64,000 nt of DNA from an uncultured Lachnospiraceae bacterium. GTDB lineage: Bacteria > Bacillota > Clostridia > Lachnospirales > Lachnospiraceae. The stretch is taken from assembly GCA_947382625.1 (NCBI GenBank), contig CANDAG010000001.1, forward strand, positions 226,196-290,195. The letters run 5' to 3'. Positions 50,379 to 60,285 of this stretch are shown here, in pieces. The notes beneath the pieces were generated by a model that was not told the DNA's origin, did not search any database, and saw nothing but the letters and a program-made list of their open reading frames with translations. The translations under genes and the position numbers were made by a program. Within the stretch, counting starts at the first letter, position 1; each line of letters starts with the position of its first letter.

Positions 50379-51713
50379 ATGGGAGTAAAGGAAGAAAAAA
50401 ATTTTCTTAAGGGAAAGCAGGCGGGCTGGCTGTTCGGGCTGTGTTTCCTGGTGTATTTCAGCACTTATTTAGGAAGGCTTAATTATTCCGCTTCTCTGGC
50501 GGAAATGATCCGGGTGGAAAATATGGATAAGGGAGCGGCTGGACTGATCGGGACGCTGTTTTTCTTATCTTATGGTATGGGACAACTGGTCAGCGGCTTT
50601 CTGGGAGATTATCTTGACGGACGTAAGATGATCTGTACAGGGCTGCTGGTGGCGGCAGTGTGTAATCTGACCATGAGCCGGATGAGTTCGCCTATGATCA
50701 TGGCAGTGATCTGGTGCATCAACGGATTTGGCCAGTCTCTGGTGTGGTCGCCTCTGCTTCGGCTGCTTTCGGAGAATCTTGAGGGCGAAACCAGAAGAAA
50801 AGCCTGTCTGTATATCAACGGCTCCATGCCTCTTGGTACCATGTGCGCCTACGGGATGAGCGCCCTCTGCCTGAAGACCACGGGCTGGCGGGGAGCCTTT
50901 GTGGCGCCGGGGATCTGGCTGCTTGTGCTTGCCGCAGTGTGGATGGCAGGAAGCGGCCGGGTGGGATTGCCGACAGCAGCTAACCGCAATCCCGAAAAGG
51001 ATGGAAAAAAGAGCGGAGACAGAACCGGAGCTGTAATGCCTTCAGGCAGCGGGGCTGCAGCGGCAGGCAGCAGGGCAGCAACGGAGCAAAAAGAAGGCGT
51101 ATGGCGTCAGATCCTGTGGGGATCGGGGCTTTGGCTGTTATTCCCGGTACTCTGCATTCAGGGAGCCTTAAAGGACGGTGTGACCACCTGGGTTCCGGTT
51201 TATCTGGAGGAAAGCCATGGACTTGGGGCGGTTGCCGCTGTTCTTGGCACCATGATCATTCCCATGTGTAACTTGCTTGGTGTCAGCGCCGCCTCTCTGG
51301 CGGCACGACGTATGGGAGAGGATGAGGTTCGTGTAGCCCAGCTGTTTTATGGGGTCAGCTTTGGAGCACTGCTTGTCCTCTGGCTGGGAGGTGACAAAAG
51401 CGGTGTATTGGCCCTGGCGCTTCTGGCCATCTCCACTACCTGCATGATGGCGGTAAATACCATGCTGATCTCCGTACTGCCTGCCAGATACGGTAGTATA
51501 GGGAAAACCTCAGGAGTATCAGGGATCCTGAATTCCTGTGTTTATGCGGGAAGCTCTGCATCCACCTATGGCATCGGCGCTTTGTCCGCATCAGCGGGCT
51601 GGAAGATCACAATCTTTATCTGGGTATTCGGAGCTGCTGCCGCCTGGGGAATCTGTATGCTGTGCCGGTTGTGGGCACGAAAAGCCAGGCAGGATAGAAA
51701 GGATCAAATATAA
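50379..51713 (+). CDS. MFS transporter, GlpT/OPA-like
   Basis: Membrane carrier of 444 residues with 12 spans and a long central loop (residues 200-240, rich in Gly, Ala, Ser). The beginning, FLVYFSTYLGRLNYSASLAE, matches organophosphate/phosphate antiporters of the GlpT/UhpT type, as does LFFLSYGMGQLVSGFLGDYL and WCINGFGQSLVWSPLLRLLS. The likely substrate is a sugar phosphate or glycerol phosphate. A PHP phosphoesterase gene follows 38 bases later, so both may handle the same phosphorylated compound. Confidence 0.85.
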   Translation: MGVKEEKNFLKGKQAGWLFGLCFLVYFSTYLGRLNYSASLAEMIRVENMDKGAAGLIGTLFFLSYGMGQLVSGFLGDYLDGRKMICTGLLVAAVCNLTMSRMSSPMIMAVIWCINGFGQSLVWSPLLRLLSENLEGETRRKACLYINGSMPLGTMCAYGMSALCLKTTGWRGAFVAPGIWLLVLAAVWMAGSGRVGLPTAANRNPEKDGKKSGDRTGAVMPSGSGAAAAGSRAATEQKEGVWRQILWGSGLWLLFPVLCIQGALKDGVTTWVPVYLEESHGLGAVAAVLGTMIIPMCNLLGVSAASLAARRMGEDEVRVAQLFYGVSFGALLVLWLGGDKSGVLALALLAISTTCMMAVNTMLISVLPARYGSIGKTSGVSGILNSCVYAGSSASTYGIGALSASAGWKITIFIWVFGAAAAWGICMLCRLWARKARQDRKDQI

Positions 51714-51751
51714 AAGTATATATAATTAAGAAGAAACAGGAGGAGAAACAA

Positions 51752-52750
51752 ATGTCGGTTATCAACCTGCTCCCTAAAGGGGTCAACTATTACAAAGCAA
51801 ATCTTCACTGTCATACAGTGCTTTCGGACGGAAAGCTGACGCCTGAAGAGGTAAAAAAGCTGTATCAGGAACGAGGCTACAGCATCATTGCCTTTACGGA
51901 TCACAGAACCTATGCCAACCATGCGGAGCTGAATGATGAGAAATTCCTTGCCATCGCCGCATTGGAGACGGACCTGAACGAATACGGAAGCTATCAGGGG
52001 GGATTTGACAGGATCAGAACCTATCATATCAACTGGTACGATACAGACCCGGAGGCTTATAAGGAAGAAAAGGCGCATCTGGCCCAGCCTGAGAGACGTT
52101 ATCATGATATTGAGTGCCTGAATCAATATGTGGAAAGGATGAGAGAGCTTGGATTCCTGGCCTGCTATAATCATCCCTACTGGTCATTGCAGACCTATGA
52201 GGATTATAAGGACTTAAGAGGCTTCTGGGGAATGGAGATCTACAATCATGGCTGTGAGTTAGACGGTCTCTACGGATATCATCCCCAGTCCTATGATGAG
52301 ATGCTCAGAAGCGGACAGAGATTATTTGCGGTGTCTACCGATGACAATCATAACAGCTTTTCCCCGGAGGAGGCGCTGTGCGATTCCTTTGGCGGCGCAG
52401 TGATGATCGGGGCGAAGGAGCTGACTTATCCGGCAGTAATAGAAGCCCTGCAGAAGGGACATTTTTACAGTACCATGTCGCCTGATGGCCGCTCGGAGGG
52501 CCCGAGGATCGAGGAGATTTCCTTAGAGGACGGAAGGCTGCATATCCGCACCAGCCCGGCAGACAAGATCTTTGTGAAAACCATGGGGCGTTTCTGTCAC
52601 AGGGCAGCGGCCGCTCCGGGCACAACTATAGATGAAGCGGAGTTTACCCTGACAGGAAAAGAGGGATATATCAGGGTTTCTGTTCAGGATGCCCATGGAA
52701 AACATGCAGACTCCAATGCCTATTTTTTGGATGAGCTGCTAAGAAAATAA
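51752..52750 (+). CDS. PHP-domain metal-dependent phosphoesterase
   Basis: Cytoplasmic hydrolase of 332 residues. Metal ligands are visible in NLHCHTVLSDGKL, IIAFTDHRTYANH, ACYNHPYW and VSTDDNHN, the four PHP motifs. The C-terminal 70 residues form a small beta domain. Members cleave phosphoesters, for example in nucleotides, histidinol phosphate or sugar phosphates. AGGAGGAG precedes it. It follows the OPA-type transporter and ends at a strong double terminator. Confidence 0.88.
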   Translation: MSVINLLPKGVNYYKANLHCHTVLSDGKLTPEEVKKLYQERGYSIIAFTDHRTYANHAELNDEKFLAIAALETDLNEYGSYQGGFDRIRTYHINWYDTDPEAYKEEKAHLAQPERRYHDIECLNQYVERMRELGFLACYNHPYWSLQTYEDYKDLRGFWGMEIYNHGCELDGLYGYHPQSYDEMLRSGQRLFAVSTDDNHNSFSPEEALCDSFGGAVMIGAKELTYPAVIEALQKGHFYSTMSPDGRSEGPRIEEISLEDGRLHIRTSPADKIFVKTMGRFCHRAAAAPGTTIDEAEFTLTGKEGYIRVSVQDAHGKHADSNAYFLDELLRK

Positions 52751-52770
52751 AGGGAATTTGTATAAAGAAT

Positions 52771-52823
52771 GCCGGTACGGAAACGTACCGGCGGGGAATC
52801 CTGCTATGCAGGATTCTTTTTTT
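52771..52823 (+). terminator. double hairpin terminator
   Basis: First hairpin GCCGGTACG/CGTACCGGC (52771-52792), then GAATCCTGC-TAT-GCAGGATTC (52796-52816) followed by seven T. Both stems are perfect. Confidence 0.92.
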
Positions 52824-52905
52824 GTTGTTTACTTGCAAGTTGTTTTAGATTAAAATAGATGTATAAGCGGCCTTTTGTTTTTTGATATCCATAGGGAGGT
52901 AGCCT

Positions 52906-55194
52906 ATGAAAAACTGGAGCGAGTATCGAAAACTGTATCTGTCCTATGCCTGTATTCTCCTGATCCCGCTGGTGATGGCGGTGTTTTTTTATTTCTATTC
53001 TTATCAGGTGGTGCAGAGGCAGGCAGATGCTTCCAATATTAATCTGATACATACCATTAAGGAGAGTTGTGACAGGGAGCTGCAGTACTATGAGAATGTA
53101 CTGGTGCAGCTTGCCCTGGATAAATCGATACAGGAGCTGTCTACCGTACGGGGAGATTTTAAAGGTGAGGAATATTATCAGCTTTATTCTCTTCACACAA
53201 AGATCGCGGATCTGAGGATGGCCATCAATCAGAGCGGGGATTACTGCGATGATATCACCGTTTATTTCAAGAATAACGGAAAGCTGGTCTCCAGCAACGG
53301 CTGTATGGATCTTGATCTGTACTGCGATCTGTATTGCTTTGAGGATAAAGAGTCCATCCAGTGGCTGGAAAACTATTTTTCGGAATATCATGTGTGGGAG
53401 GTGGCCAGGGCAAAAGAGAGGCTGAAGAACGGAAGCTTGCCGCTGCTGCTTACCATGACCAATGTGAAGGGAGACTTTGGAGAAACTACCGCCATGATCG
53501 GTCTGTGGATCGATATCGATTCCCTGACTGGCAGTATGGAATTGGAGCACGGGGGAAACGGCATGGACTGGCTTATGATCAGCAAAGATGATCAGATCAT
53601 GAGCCGATCAGAGGAGTTTGAGAATATAGGGCTTACCTATGAGCAGCTGGAAGAGGGAAACGACGGACAGCTGGAGTTTGAAGGAAACAAATATATTCTG
53701 CGCAGCCTGCCTTCTGAGGTTTTTGACTGGAAATATGTGTTGCTTATGCCTGAACGCAGTATTGGCAGCTCTGTCAGAAGACTTCGAAACTTTTTTGCCA
53801 TATCCATTGTCTTTTCTCTTTGTATCGGATTTATAGCTGCCAGCCAGATGACAAAGAAAAGCTATGATCCCATCAAAGCCCTGCTGGACATGTTCCGGAA
53901 CTACGATAAGGAAAACCGGCAGGTAGAAAATGAATATGTATATCTGCGGGAAAAGGCAATGACCCTTTTTGAAGAGCACTCCGAGTTCCGTCAAAGGCTC
54001 CATCAGAGCCTGGAGGTGGTCAGACAGTATTATCTCATCGATATTCTGATCGATCCTTTTGGTGAGCAGGAAAACAATACGCCGGAGAGGATGGAGATCT
54101 GCCGAAAATTTGAACAGGGACATAATCTGGTACTCCTTCTGAAAATAAGGACAAAGACCGGGGGATCCTCCGGTGAGGAACAGGAAAATGATACGGAAAC
54201 GAACAACCTGCAGAAATTTATAGTAGGAAACGTATTCGGAGAGGGGCTCTCGGAGGTCTTTGATGTTGAGATGGCAGAGCTGGGGGATGTAATGGCAGTA
54301 TTGATGAATATCAGGCAGATGATGCCCGGATTCGAGGAGGAATTGCTGGAGACATTAGACAGACTGCAGAAGTTTATTTTTGATAATTTTGGGTTCCGGG
54401 TCGCGGTGTTGGCAGGGGAGCTCCATGAAGGAATCGGGGGGATCCACCTTTCTTACAGAGAGGCGAGGGAGGCAGAAAGCTTTCTTCCCCTTTTGGATCC
54501 GGATTATATCAACTACCATGAAATACAGAATACCTCTAACCAAAACTATAAGTATTCTATGTCCCAGGAGGAGCGGATCATAACAGCAATCAGGAATAAT
54601 GACAGCCAGCTGGCAGTTTCCTGTATCAATGGAGTTCTTGATATGAATTTCAAACAGCTGAAAACCTCCCCCGTCACCCGCAGATTTCTTTTGTATGACC
54701 TGGCCGGAACACTGATAAAGGCAGCTCAGGAAATGGAGGGAGCATTGGGAGAAGAGATTGATTTACAGACCATTTCCGTCAAAATGAGCTATCAGGAAAT
54801 ACAGGACTGGTTTAAAGCCGCTGTGGAAAAAATGTGTCATCCCGTAGAGGAGGAATCGACAAATGACTCTGGCAGTCAATTGTGCGAGGAGATCAATAAG
54901 TATATCCGGGAGAATTTCGGTAATGTGGAACTGAACGTATCACAGATCGGGCAGCATTTTCACATGACACCGGCTTATCTTTCTTCCCTCTATAAGAAAA
55001 ATACCGGAGAAAGTCTTTTAAGGGTATTGAATCAGGTCAGGATCGATGCTGCCGAAAAGCTTCTGGCGGCAGGAGCAAGTGTGCTGGAGACAGCGGAGCA
55101 GACAGGCTTTCGGGACAGCTCTACCTTTATCCGGGCATTTAAGAAGGCCACAGGGACGACCCCCGGACAATTAAAGAACAGTAAGCGCTCATAA
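52906..55194 (+). CDS. membrane-anchored AraC-family sensor-regulator
   Basis: Protein of 762 residues. A first membrane span (residues 8-31) and a second (about 292-312) enclose an extracellular sensor region of the Cache/dCache type (ELQYYENVLVQLALDKSIQE; TAMIGLWIDIDSLTGS). After a cytoplasmic linker, residues 660-762 hold two helix-turn-helix motifs (LNVSQIGQHFHMTPAYLSSL; SVLETAEQTGFRDSSTFIRA). Such one-component regulators control adjacent LplABC-type sugar importers in Lachnospiraceae and Paenibacillus. Direct repeats before the binding-protein gene (55228-55256) are candidate binding sites. Confidence 0.9.
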   Translation: MKNWSEYRKLYLSYACILLIPLVMAVFFYFYSYQVVQRQADASNINLIHTIKESCDRELQYYENVLVQLALDKSIQELSTVRGDFKGEEYYQLYSLHTKIADLRMAINQSGDYCDDITVYFKNNGKLVSSNGCMDLDLYCDLYCFEDKESIQWLENYFSEYHVWEVARAKERLKNGSLPLLLTMTNVKGDFGETTAMIGLWIDIDSLTGSMELEHGGNGMDWLMISKDDQIMSRSEEFENIGLTYEQLEEGNDGQLEFEGNKYILRSLPSEVFDWKYVLLMPERSIGSSVRRLRNFFAISIVFSLCIGFIAASQMTKKSYDPIKALLDMFRNYDKENRQVENEYVYLREKAMTLFEEHSEFRQRLHQSLEVVRQYYLIDILIDPFGEQENNTPERMEICRKFEQGHNLVLLLKIRTKTGGSSGEEQENDTETNNLQKFIVGNVFGEGLSEVFDVEMAELGDVMAVLMNIRQMMPGFEEELLETLDRLQKFIFDNFGFRVAVLAGELHEGIGGIHLSYREAREAESFLPLLDPDYINYHEIQNTSNQNYKYSMSQEERIITAIRNNDSQLAVSCINGVLDMNFKQLKTSPVTRRFLLYDLAGTLIKAAQEMEGALGEEIDLQTISVKMSYQEIQDWFKAAVEKMCHPVEEESTNDSGSQLCEEINKYIRENFGNVELNVSQIGQHFHMTPAYLSSLYKKNTGESLLRVLNQVRIDAAEKLLAAGASVLETAEQTGFRDSSTFIRAFKKATGTTPGQLKNSKRS

Positions 55195-55227
55195 AGTGTG
55201 CAAAAACTAAAATTTCCATAAAGTTTT

Positions 55228-55264
55228 TTATTTTTGTCAATCGATTCTTATTTTTGCCTATATA
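55228..55264 (+). promoter_or_regulatory. promoter with direct repeats, likely AraC sites
   Basis: TTGTCA (55234-55239), a 19-base spacer and TATATA (55259-55264). The nine-base direct repeat TTATTTTTG occurs at 55228-55236 and 55248-55256, 20 bases apart, overlapping the -35 box and the space before the -10. Tandem half-sites two helical turns apart fit AraC-family activators. Confidence 0.6.
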
Positions 55265-55348
55265 AAAATCGTCTTTTGTCATGTAAAATGCAAAGCAGTT
55301 ACACAGGTAGCCAAAATCAAAACGAAAAATCATGACAGGAGGAAAAAA

Positions 55349-57082
55349 ATGAGAAAGAAATCGACAAAGCTACTTGCATTATTGACAGCCGGCATTACAG
55401 CGGCTTCCCTCTTAGCAGGGTGTGGTTCAGGAAGTTCCGACAATGCAGGAACAAGTGATGCAGCACAGGAGAGCGCAGCCTCCGAGGATGCAGCAACCGA
55501 GGATGCAGCAACCGAAGACGCAGCAGAGGATACCGCTGCAGAAGACGCTTCTTCTAATGAAGATGCAGCAGATACCTCTGCAGATGCATCGGTTTATCCT
55601 TTATCAGAAAGCGGGACACTTACATACTGGCTTCAGTTAAACGGTAATGTATCTGCTAACTTCACCAACCTTGGAGATACCGAGCTTGGTAAGAAGTGGC
55701 AGGAGGATACAGGCGTAACCATTGAATTCCAGCATCCGGCAGCCGGACAGGAAAACGAGCAGTTCAACCTGATGGTAGCAGACGGAAACCTTCCCGACAT
55801 TATTGAGCGTGGTTGGGTAAACAGCTATCCCGGTGGACCTGAGAAGGCGATCGCTGACGGCGTGATCATCGCATTAAATGATGTCATCGATCAGTACTGC
55901 CCGAACCTGAAGAAGTATCTGGAAGAGCATCCGGAAATCGACCGTATGGTAAAGACCGATAGCGGTACCTATTTTGCATTCCCCTTCATCCGTGGTGAGG
56001 ACGGGCTCTGCTATACTGTAGGCGCTTTCCTTCGTCAGGACTGGCTGGACGATCTGGGCATGGAAGTTCCTACCACCATCGATGAGTGGCATGATGTACT
56101 GACAGCTTTCAAGGAAGAGAAGGGTGCAACCTCTCCTCTGTGCTTTGATTATGCAAACTTCAAGATGTCTAATCCTTTTGCATTTGCGTATGGCGCCGGC
56201 AGCGCAAGCTCAAGCTTTATTCTGGATGACAATGGAGAGCTTGTTTATGTTTACGCAATCGACGGCTACAAGGATTATCTCACAACAATGCATCAGTGGT
56301 ATGAGGAAGGCCTGATCGATGCTGACTATGCAACCTTAAACGGTGACCAGGTAACCGCTAAGATGACAACTGATGAGGCAGGCGCTTCCGTAGGTTGGGC
56401 AGCCAGCCGTATGCAGCTGTTCATGACTACTGCACAGCAGAATAATCCGGATTATTTATTAGTACCTGCTCCTCAGCCGGTTCTTAATGCCGGAGACACT
56501 CCGGAGTATGGTTTTGTAGAGAACAACTTCCCTGATGTGGGAGCTGCTATTACCGGAAGCTGTGAAAATGTAGAGTTGGCAGCAAGATTCCTGGATTATG
56601 GTTACAGCGAGGCTGGCCACAATCTGTTCAACTTCGGTACCGAAGGCGTTTCCTATAACTGGGAAGGAGACAGGGCTGTCTATACAGAGACCATCACCAA
56701 CAACGAAGACGGATGGCCGATCGCACAGGCTCTTGGTAAGTATATCCGTGCCAACTATAACGGACCTTTCGTACAGGATCTGAACTACCTGGAAGAGTAT
56801 CTGCAGCTTGAAACTGCTAAGCTGTGTCCCGGAACATGGGGAGTTGCCAATGCAAGAAAGCATATTATGCCTCCTATCACACCCAGTGAGGAAGAATCCA
56901 AGGAGCTTGCAACTATCACCAACGAGCTGGGTACCTATGTAGATGAGATGGCTCTGAAGTTCATCTTCGGTACAGAAAGTCTTGATAACTGGGATTCCTA
57001 TATCCAGACTCTGGAAAATATGAACCTTTCAAGAGCAATTGAGATCGAGAAGGCAGCTTTAGAGCGTTACAACTCAAGATAG
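55349..57082 (+). CDS. extracellular solute-binding lipoprotein (family 1)
   Basis: Lipoprotein of 577 residues. The signal peptide ends in the lipobox LLAGC (Cys about residue 25). A linker of about 45 residues rich in Ala, Asp, Glu and Thr follows, with short repeats of the type ATEDA. The binding domain starts near LTYWLQLNGNVSANF and includes DLPDIIERG-type sequence (NLPDIIERGWVNSYPGG). It delivers an oligosaccharide to the two permeases that follow. The long acidic linker probably spans the cell wall. AGGAGG precedes the start. Confidence 0.93.
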   Translation: MRKKSTKLLALLTAGITAASLLAGCGSGSSDNAGTSDAAQESAASEDAATEDAATEDAAEDTAAEDASSNEDAADTSADASVYPLSESGTLTYWLQLNGNVSANFTNLGDTELGKKWQEDTGVTIEFQHPAAGQENEQFNLMVADGNLPDIIERGWVNSYPGGPEKAIADGVIIALNDVIDQYCPNLKKYLEEHPEIDRMVKTDSGTYFAFPFIRGEDGLCYTVGAFLRQDWLDDLGMEVPTTIDEWHDVLTAFKEEKGATSPLCFDYANFKMSNPFAFAYGAGSASSSFILDDNGELVYVYAIDGYKDYLTTMHQWYEEGLIDADYATLNGDQVTAKMTTDEAGASVGWAASRMQLFMTTAQQNNPDYLLVPAPQPVLNAGDTPEYGFVENNFPDVGAAITGSCENVELAARFLDYGYSEAGHNLFNFGTEGVSYNWEGDRAVYTETITNNEDGWPIAQALGKYIRANYNGPFVQDLNYLEEYLQLETAKLCPGTWGVANARKHIMPPITPSEEESKELATITNELGTYVDEMALKFIFGTESLDNWDSYIQTLENMNLSRAIEIEKAALERYNSR

Positions 57083-57134
57083 TAGACTGTTTTCCAAAAA
57101 GATATTCAAAGAAGAGGATGTTCTGAAAGCAGGC

Positions 57135-57160
57135 GGATGCTCCGGGCTTCCGGAGCATCC
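57135..57160 (+). terminator. 11-bp hairpin between binding protein and permease
   Basis: Perfect stem GGATGCTCCGG/CCGGAGCATCC with a GCTT loop, followed by TCTTTCTATT. It may terminate part of the transcription or protect the 3' end of the binding-protein mRNA, giving more binding protein than permease. Confidence 0.75.
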
Positions 57161-57230
57161 TCTTTCTATTATGGATTTTGGCACCTGGAACGGGAGATTC
57201 TTTCAAAAAAAGAAGGAAGGGGATAGATGG

Positions 57231-58151
57231 ATGAAAGGAAAGATGACGGGGGACAGGATTAAGAAGGATTTCCAGAGAAACTGGTCGTTATATCTTCTTG
57301 TTTTACCTGTAATTGTATTTTATGCAATCTTTATGTATAAGCCCATGTACGGGGCGATCATTGCATTTATGGACTATACGCCGGCAAAAGGAATTTCCGG
57401 CAGCGATTGGGTTGGATTTGCGAATTTCAGCAGGTTCTTTTCCAGTCCTTATTTCTGGAGACTGCTGCGCAACACGTTGCTCCTTAGTGTGTACAGTATT
57501 GTTTTTGGTTTTCCGGCTCCTATTATTCTGGCGCTTTTGTTAAATGAAGTGGGGAGCAAAAAGTTCAAGAAAATTTCTCAGACGATTACCTATCTGCCGC
57601 ACTTTGTTTCCATGGTGGTTATCTGCGGTATGATCAAGGATTTCTGTCTCTCAACGGGACTGATCAACGATATCATTGCATCCTTTGGCGGAACCCGCGC
57701 GCCTCTTTTACAGGATCCTAAGTATTTCAGGACGATTTATACGGTTTCCAGTATCTGGCAGGAAGTGGGCTGGGGATCGATCATATATCTTTCCGCATTA
57801 TCCGGCGTGGACGCTCAGCTCTATGAGGCCGCTTCCATTGACGGAGCTAACAGATGGAAACAGACACTGCACGTAACGCTTCCGGGAATCATGCCTACGA
57901 TCATCGTAATGCTGATCCTGAGAATGGGCTCCCTGATGAGCATGGGCTATGAGAAAACGATCCTGTTATATAACTCTGCAATTTATGAGACCGCGGATAT
58001 CATTTCTTCCTATGTATATCGTGTCGGCCTGATCGAACAGGATTGGAGCTATTCAACGGCCATCGGATTGTTCAATTCCGTGATCAACTGTGCCCTGCTG
58101 GTGGTTACTAACATAATTTCCAAGAAGACTACCGAAAACAGTCTTTGGTAA
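57231..58151 (+). CDS. sugar ABC transporter permease (LplB-like)
   Basis: Membrane protein of about 306 residues with six spans. The N-terminus has LYLLVLPVIVFYAIFMYKPM and YTPAKGISGSDWVGFANFSRFF, characteristic of the LplB group. The EAA loop is DAQLYEAASIDGANRWKQTL. ATG 57231 follows AAGGAAGGGG; the in-frame ATG at 57171 lies next to the hairpin and lacks a ribosome site. Works with the next permease; the ATPase (MsmX-like) must be encoded elsewhere. Confidence 0.92.
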   Translation: MKGKMTGDRIKKDFQRNWSLYLLVLPVIVFYAIFMYKPMYGAIIAFMDYTPAKGISGSDWVGFANFSRFFSSPYFWRLLRNTLLLSVYSIVFGFPAPIILALLLNEVGSKKFKKISQTITYLPHFVSMVVICGMIKDFCLSTGLINDIIASFGGTRAPLLQDPKYFRTIYTVSSIWQEVGWGSIIYLSALSGVDAQLYEAASIDGANRWKQTLHVTLPGIMPTIIVMLILRMGSLMSMGYEKTILLYNSAIYETADIISSYVYRVGLIEQDWSYSTAIGLFNSVINCALLVVTNIISKKTTENSLW

Positions 58152-58165
58152 GGGGGGAGCAGAAT

Positions 58166-59044
58166 ATGAAAGTAAAAAAATCAACAGGCGAAAGAATATT
58201 TCAGGTTTTTAATTATATCCTGCTGACAATCATAACACTTGTTTGTCTTTACCCTATGTGGCATGTGGCAATGGCTTCCTTCAGTAACAGTAACAGACTG
58301 ATGTCACATTCGGGATTTTTGCTAAAACCTCTGGGATTCAGTGTGCAGGCGTACATAAAGGTATTTCAGAATCCCATGATCTTAAAGGGCTATATGAACA
58401 CGCTGTTTATATTAATAACAGGCGTTATATTGGATTTGATCCTGACAAGTATGGCAGCCTATTTCTTCTCCAGAAAGAATGTGTTATTTAAAAAGCCCCT
58501 GATGATGCTGATCCTGGTCACCATGTTCTTCTCGGGAGGTACGATTCCTTTTTACCTCACCTTAAGAGATTTACATATGATCGATACCAGATGGGGATTG
58601 ATCATTCCCTTTATGATCAGCACCTACAATATGATCATCTTAAGAACCTCTTTCGAGTCTATTCCGGAGAGTCTGACAGAGGCTGCAAGGATTGACGGTG
58701 CAGGACATATGACGATTCTGGTTAAGATCATCCTGCCTTTGTCCAAAGCGACCTTAGCGGTTATGGTTCTTTACTACGGCGTAGCGATCTGGAACGGATG
58801 GTTCTGGGCTACCGCGATCTTAAGAGACAGAGAGAAATATCCTCTGCAGGTAATATTAAGAGAGATATTGATCTCCAACGACAGTCAGGGTATGAATGCG
58901 GGAGCGGGAGGCGATGCCGAGGCCATCGCCATGAGTATCCGGTACGCTACCATCATGGTTGCTACCGTGCCGATCCTTGTGGTTTATCCTTTCCTTCAGA
59001 AGTATTTCGCCAGCGGCGTTATGATCGGGGCTGTGAAGGAGTAA
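58166..59044 (+). CDS. sugar ABC transporter permease (LplC-like)
   Basis: Second permease, about 292 residues, six spans. It starts RIFQVFNYILLTIITLVCLY and WHVAMASFSNSNRLMSHSGF. The EAA loop is PESLTEAARIDGAGHMTILV. The ending PFLQKYFASGVMIGAVKE is conserved in the LplC/YtcP group. AAGGGGGGAG precedes ATG 58166. No ATPase gene follows; a terminator does. Confidence 0.92.
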   Translation: MKVKKSTGERIFQVFNYILLTIITLVCLYPMWHVAMASFSNSNRLMSHSGFLLKPLGFSVQAYIKVFQNPMILKGYMNTLFILITGVILDLILTSMAAYFFSRKNVLFKKPLMMLILVTMFFSGGTIPFYLTLRDLHMIDTRWGLIIPFMISTYNMIILRTSFESIPESLTEAARIDGAGHMTILVKIILPLSKATLAVMVLYYGVAIWNGWFWATAILRDREKYPLQVILREILISNDSQGMNAGAGGDAEAIAMSIRYATIMVATVPILVVYPFLQKYFASGVMIGAVKE

Positions 59045-59087
59045 GAGATTTACTGTTTGGATTATAAAATTGATGTGTTGAAAAAAG

Positions 59088-59135
59088 AAAAGTGTAAAGT
59101 CGCCGGTGAATTTACGGCAGGCTTTGCACTTTTTT
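59088..59135 (+). terminator. terminator of the sugar ABC operon
   Basis: Arms AAAGTGTAAAG (59088-59099) and CTTTGCACTTT (from 59122) pair with one G-T, followed by a T-run. Confidence 0.75.
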
Positions 59136-59166
59136 GAATTAGTAAGCTGACTTGCAAGGAAGATCT

Positions 59167-60234
59167 TTATATACCCCAATATGTTGCCACTTTTTGCCGT
59201 GCAGTTTCAATGTCTGTGTTGCACTCTGTAATGACTTCCTGAATAGCTTCTTCTTTGGAATATGTCAGTTTTTTACAGAATTTAACAATAAGCCTGATTT
59301 TTTCTTCCAAAGAGTTTTTTTTGAAGGTGTTCAATTCTTCCTGAGCTTTTTGGGCTTCCGTACGAGCTTCGGCTGTATTACGCCTTTCGGCCTGTATATC
59401 CATTTTTTCCATATTTTCAAACAAATAACCCATTCTGCGTTCCCTCACTTTGTTCACACATTCCTGCGTTTCTGCTTCTGTTGCGTTGATTTTCCTGCAT
59501 AGGCTCTCTATCACGGAAACTATGATATCAAGAACTGTTTCCGGGGTTTCCTTTATCATATCATCCAGTTTTTCCTGAGGGAGTTCCAGAAATGCAGGTA
59601 TATCATAAATGTTCTGTATCTTGTTAAAAAGCATGATCAGTGACATTTCATTACCACGAGTAAGCAGTTCTTCATTACTGTAGTCATGAAGACGTACCAC
59701 CTCATAGGTAAAATCCGGTATCCAATCCGAAAACAGATCCTTTCGCGCAATCCTGTCACCAAAATGTCGATCTGCTGTCCATGGCGCTTTCCCTTCATAA
59801 TATATGACCGGAATGATGGTAGGATAGCGGAAGCTTTTTCTGCCGGATATTCCAGCCCTTTGCATATTCATTTCTTTGCTGTAATCCAACCAGATGCATA
59901 CCATATACTTTAAAAGCTGCATGGACACATCATAATCTACCCTGCTCTTATGCTCTGCTAAGGAAATCAGAAAAAGAGGCTCCTGAATGGAGCAATCTTC
60001 TCTTTTTTCGGTGTGAAGCCGAATTCGTTTTACCGTATCCGATTCAAATTCTGTTCCAAGGTAAGGGATATATCTTTCGGATATATCTTCAATATCTTCC
60101 GGCTGTACATTTTTAAGAAGAGGAGTATTTAGGTTATCCCTTAGAAATTGAGCACAGAGAAGTGGATTGCCTAATACTTTTTTGCTGCTGATATCACGTT
60201 TCTTGCCGGCTTGTAGCCTGGTATTTTCCTGCAT
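59167..60234 (-). CDS. Rpn-family recombination-promoting nuclease/transposase-like protein
   Basis: Intact protein of 355 residues with a PD-(D/E)XK-like fold. The active site shows LFLISLAEHKSRVDYD (Glu94, Lys96) followed by MQLLKYMVCIWLDYSKE and YPTIIPVIYYEGKAPWT, the usual order in this family (Transposase_31-like). The C-terminal third is helical and charged (ERRNTAEARTEAQKAQEELN). Rpn proteins of E. coli cut DNA and promote RecA-independent recombination. CAGGAGG precedes the start. A diverged leader-type palindrome lies 50 bases upstream. Confidence 0.88.
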   Translation of the reverse strand: MQENTRLQAGKKRDISSKKVLGNPLLCAQFLRDNLNTPLLKNVQPEDIEDISERYIPYLGTEFESDTVKRIRLHTEKREDCSIQEPLFLISLAEHKSRVDYDVSMQLLKYMVCIWLDYSKEMNMQRAGISGRKSFRYPTIIPVIYYEGKAPWTADRHFGDRIARKDLFSDWIPDFTYEVVRLHDYSNEELLTRGNEMSLIMLFNKIQNIYDIPAFLELPQEKLDDMIKETPETVLDIIVSVIESLCRKINATEAETQECVNKVRERRMGYLFENMEKMDIQAERRNTAEARTEAQKAQEELNTFKKNSLEEKIRLIVKFCKKLTYSKEEAIQEVITECNTDIETARQKVATYWGI

Positions 60235-60285
60235 TCGGTGTCCTCCTGTTTATGGCACAAGTATATACTTGCCAATGCGTGTAAG

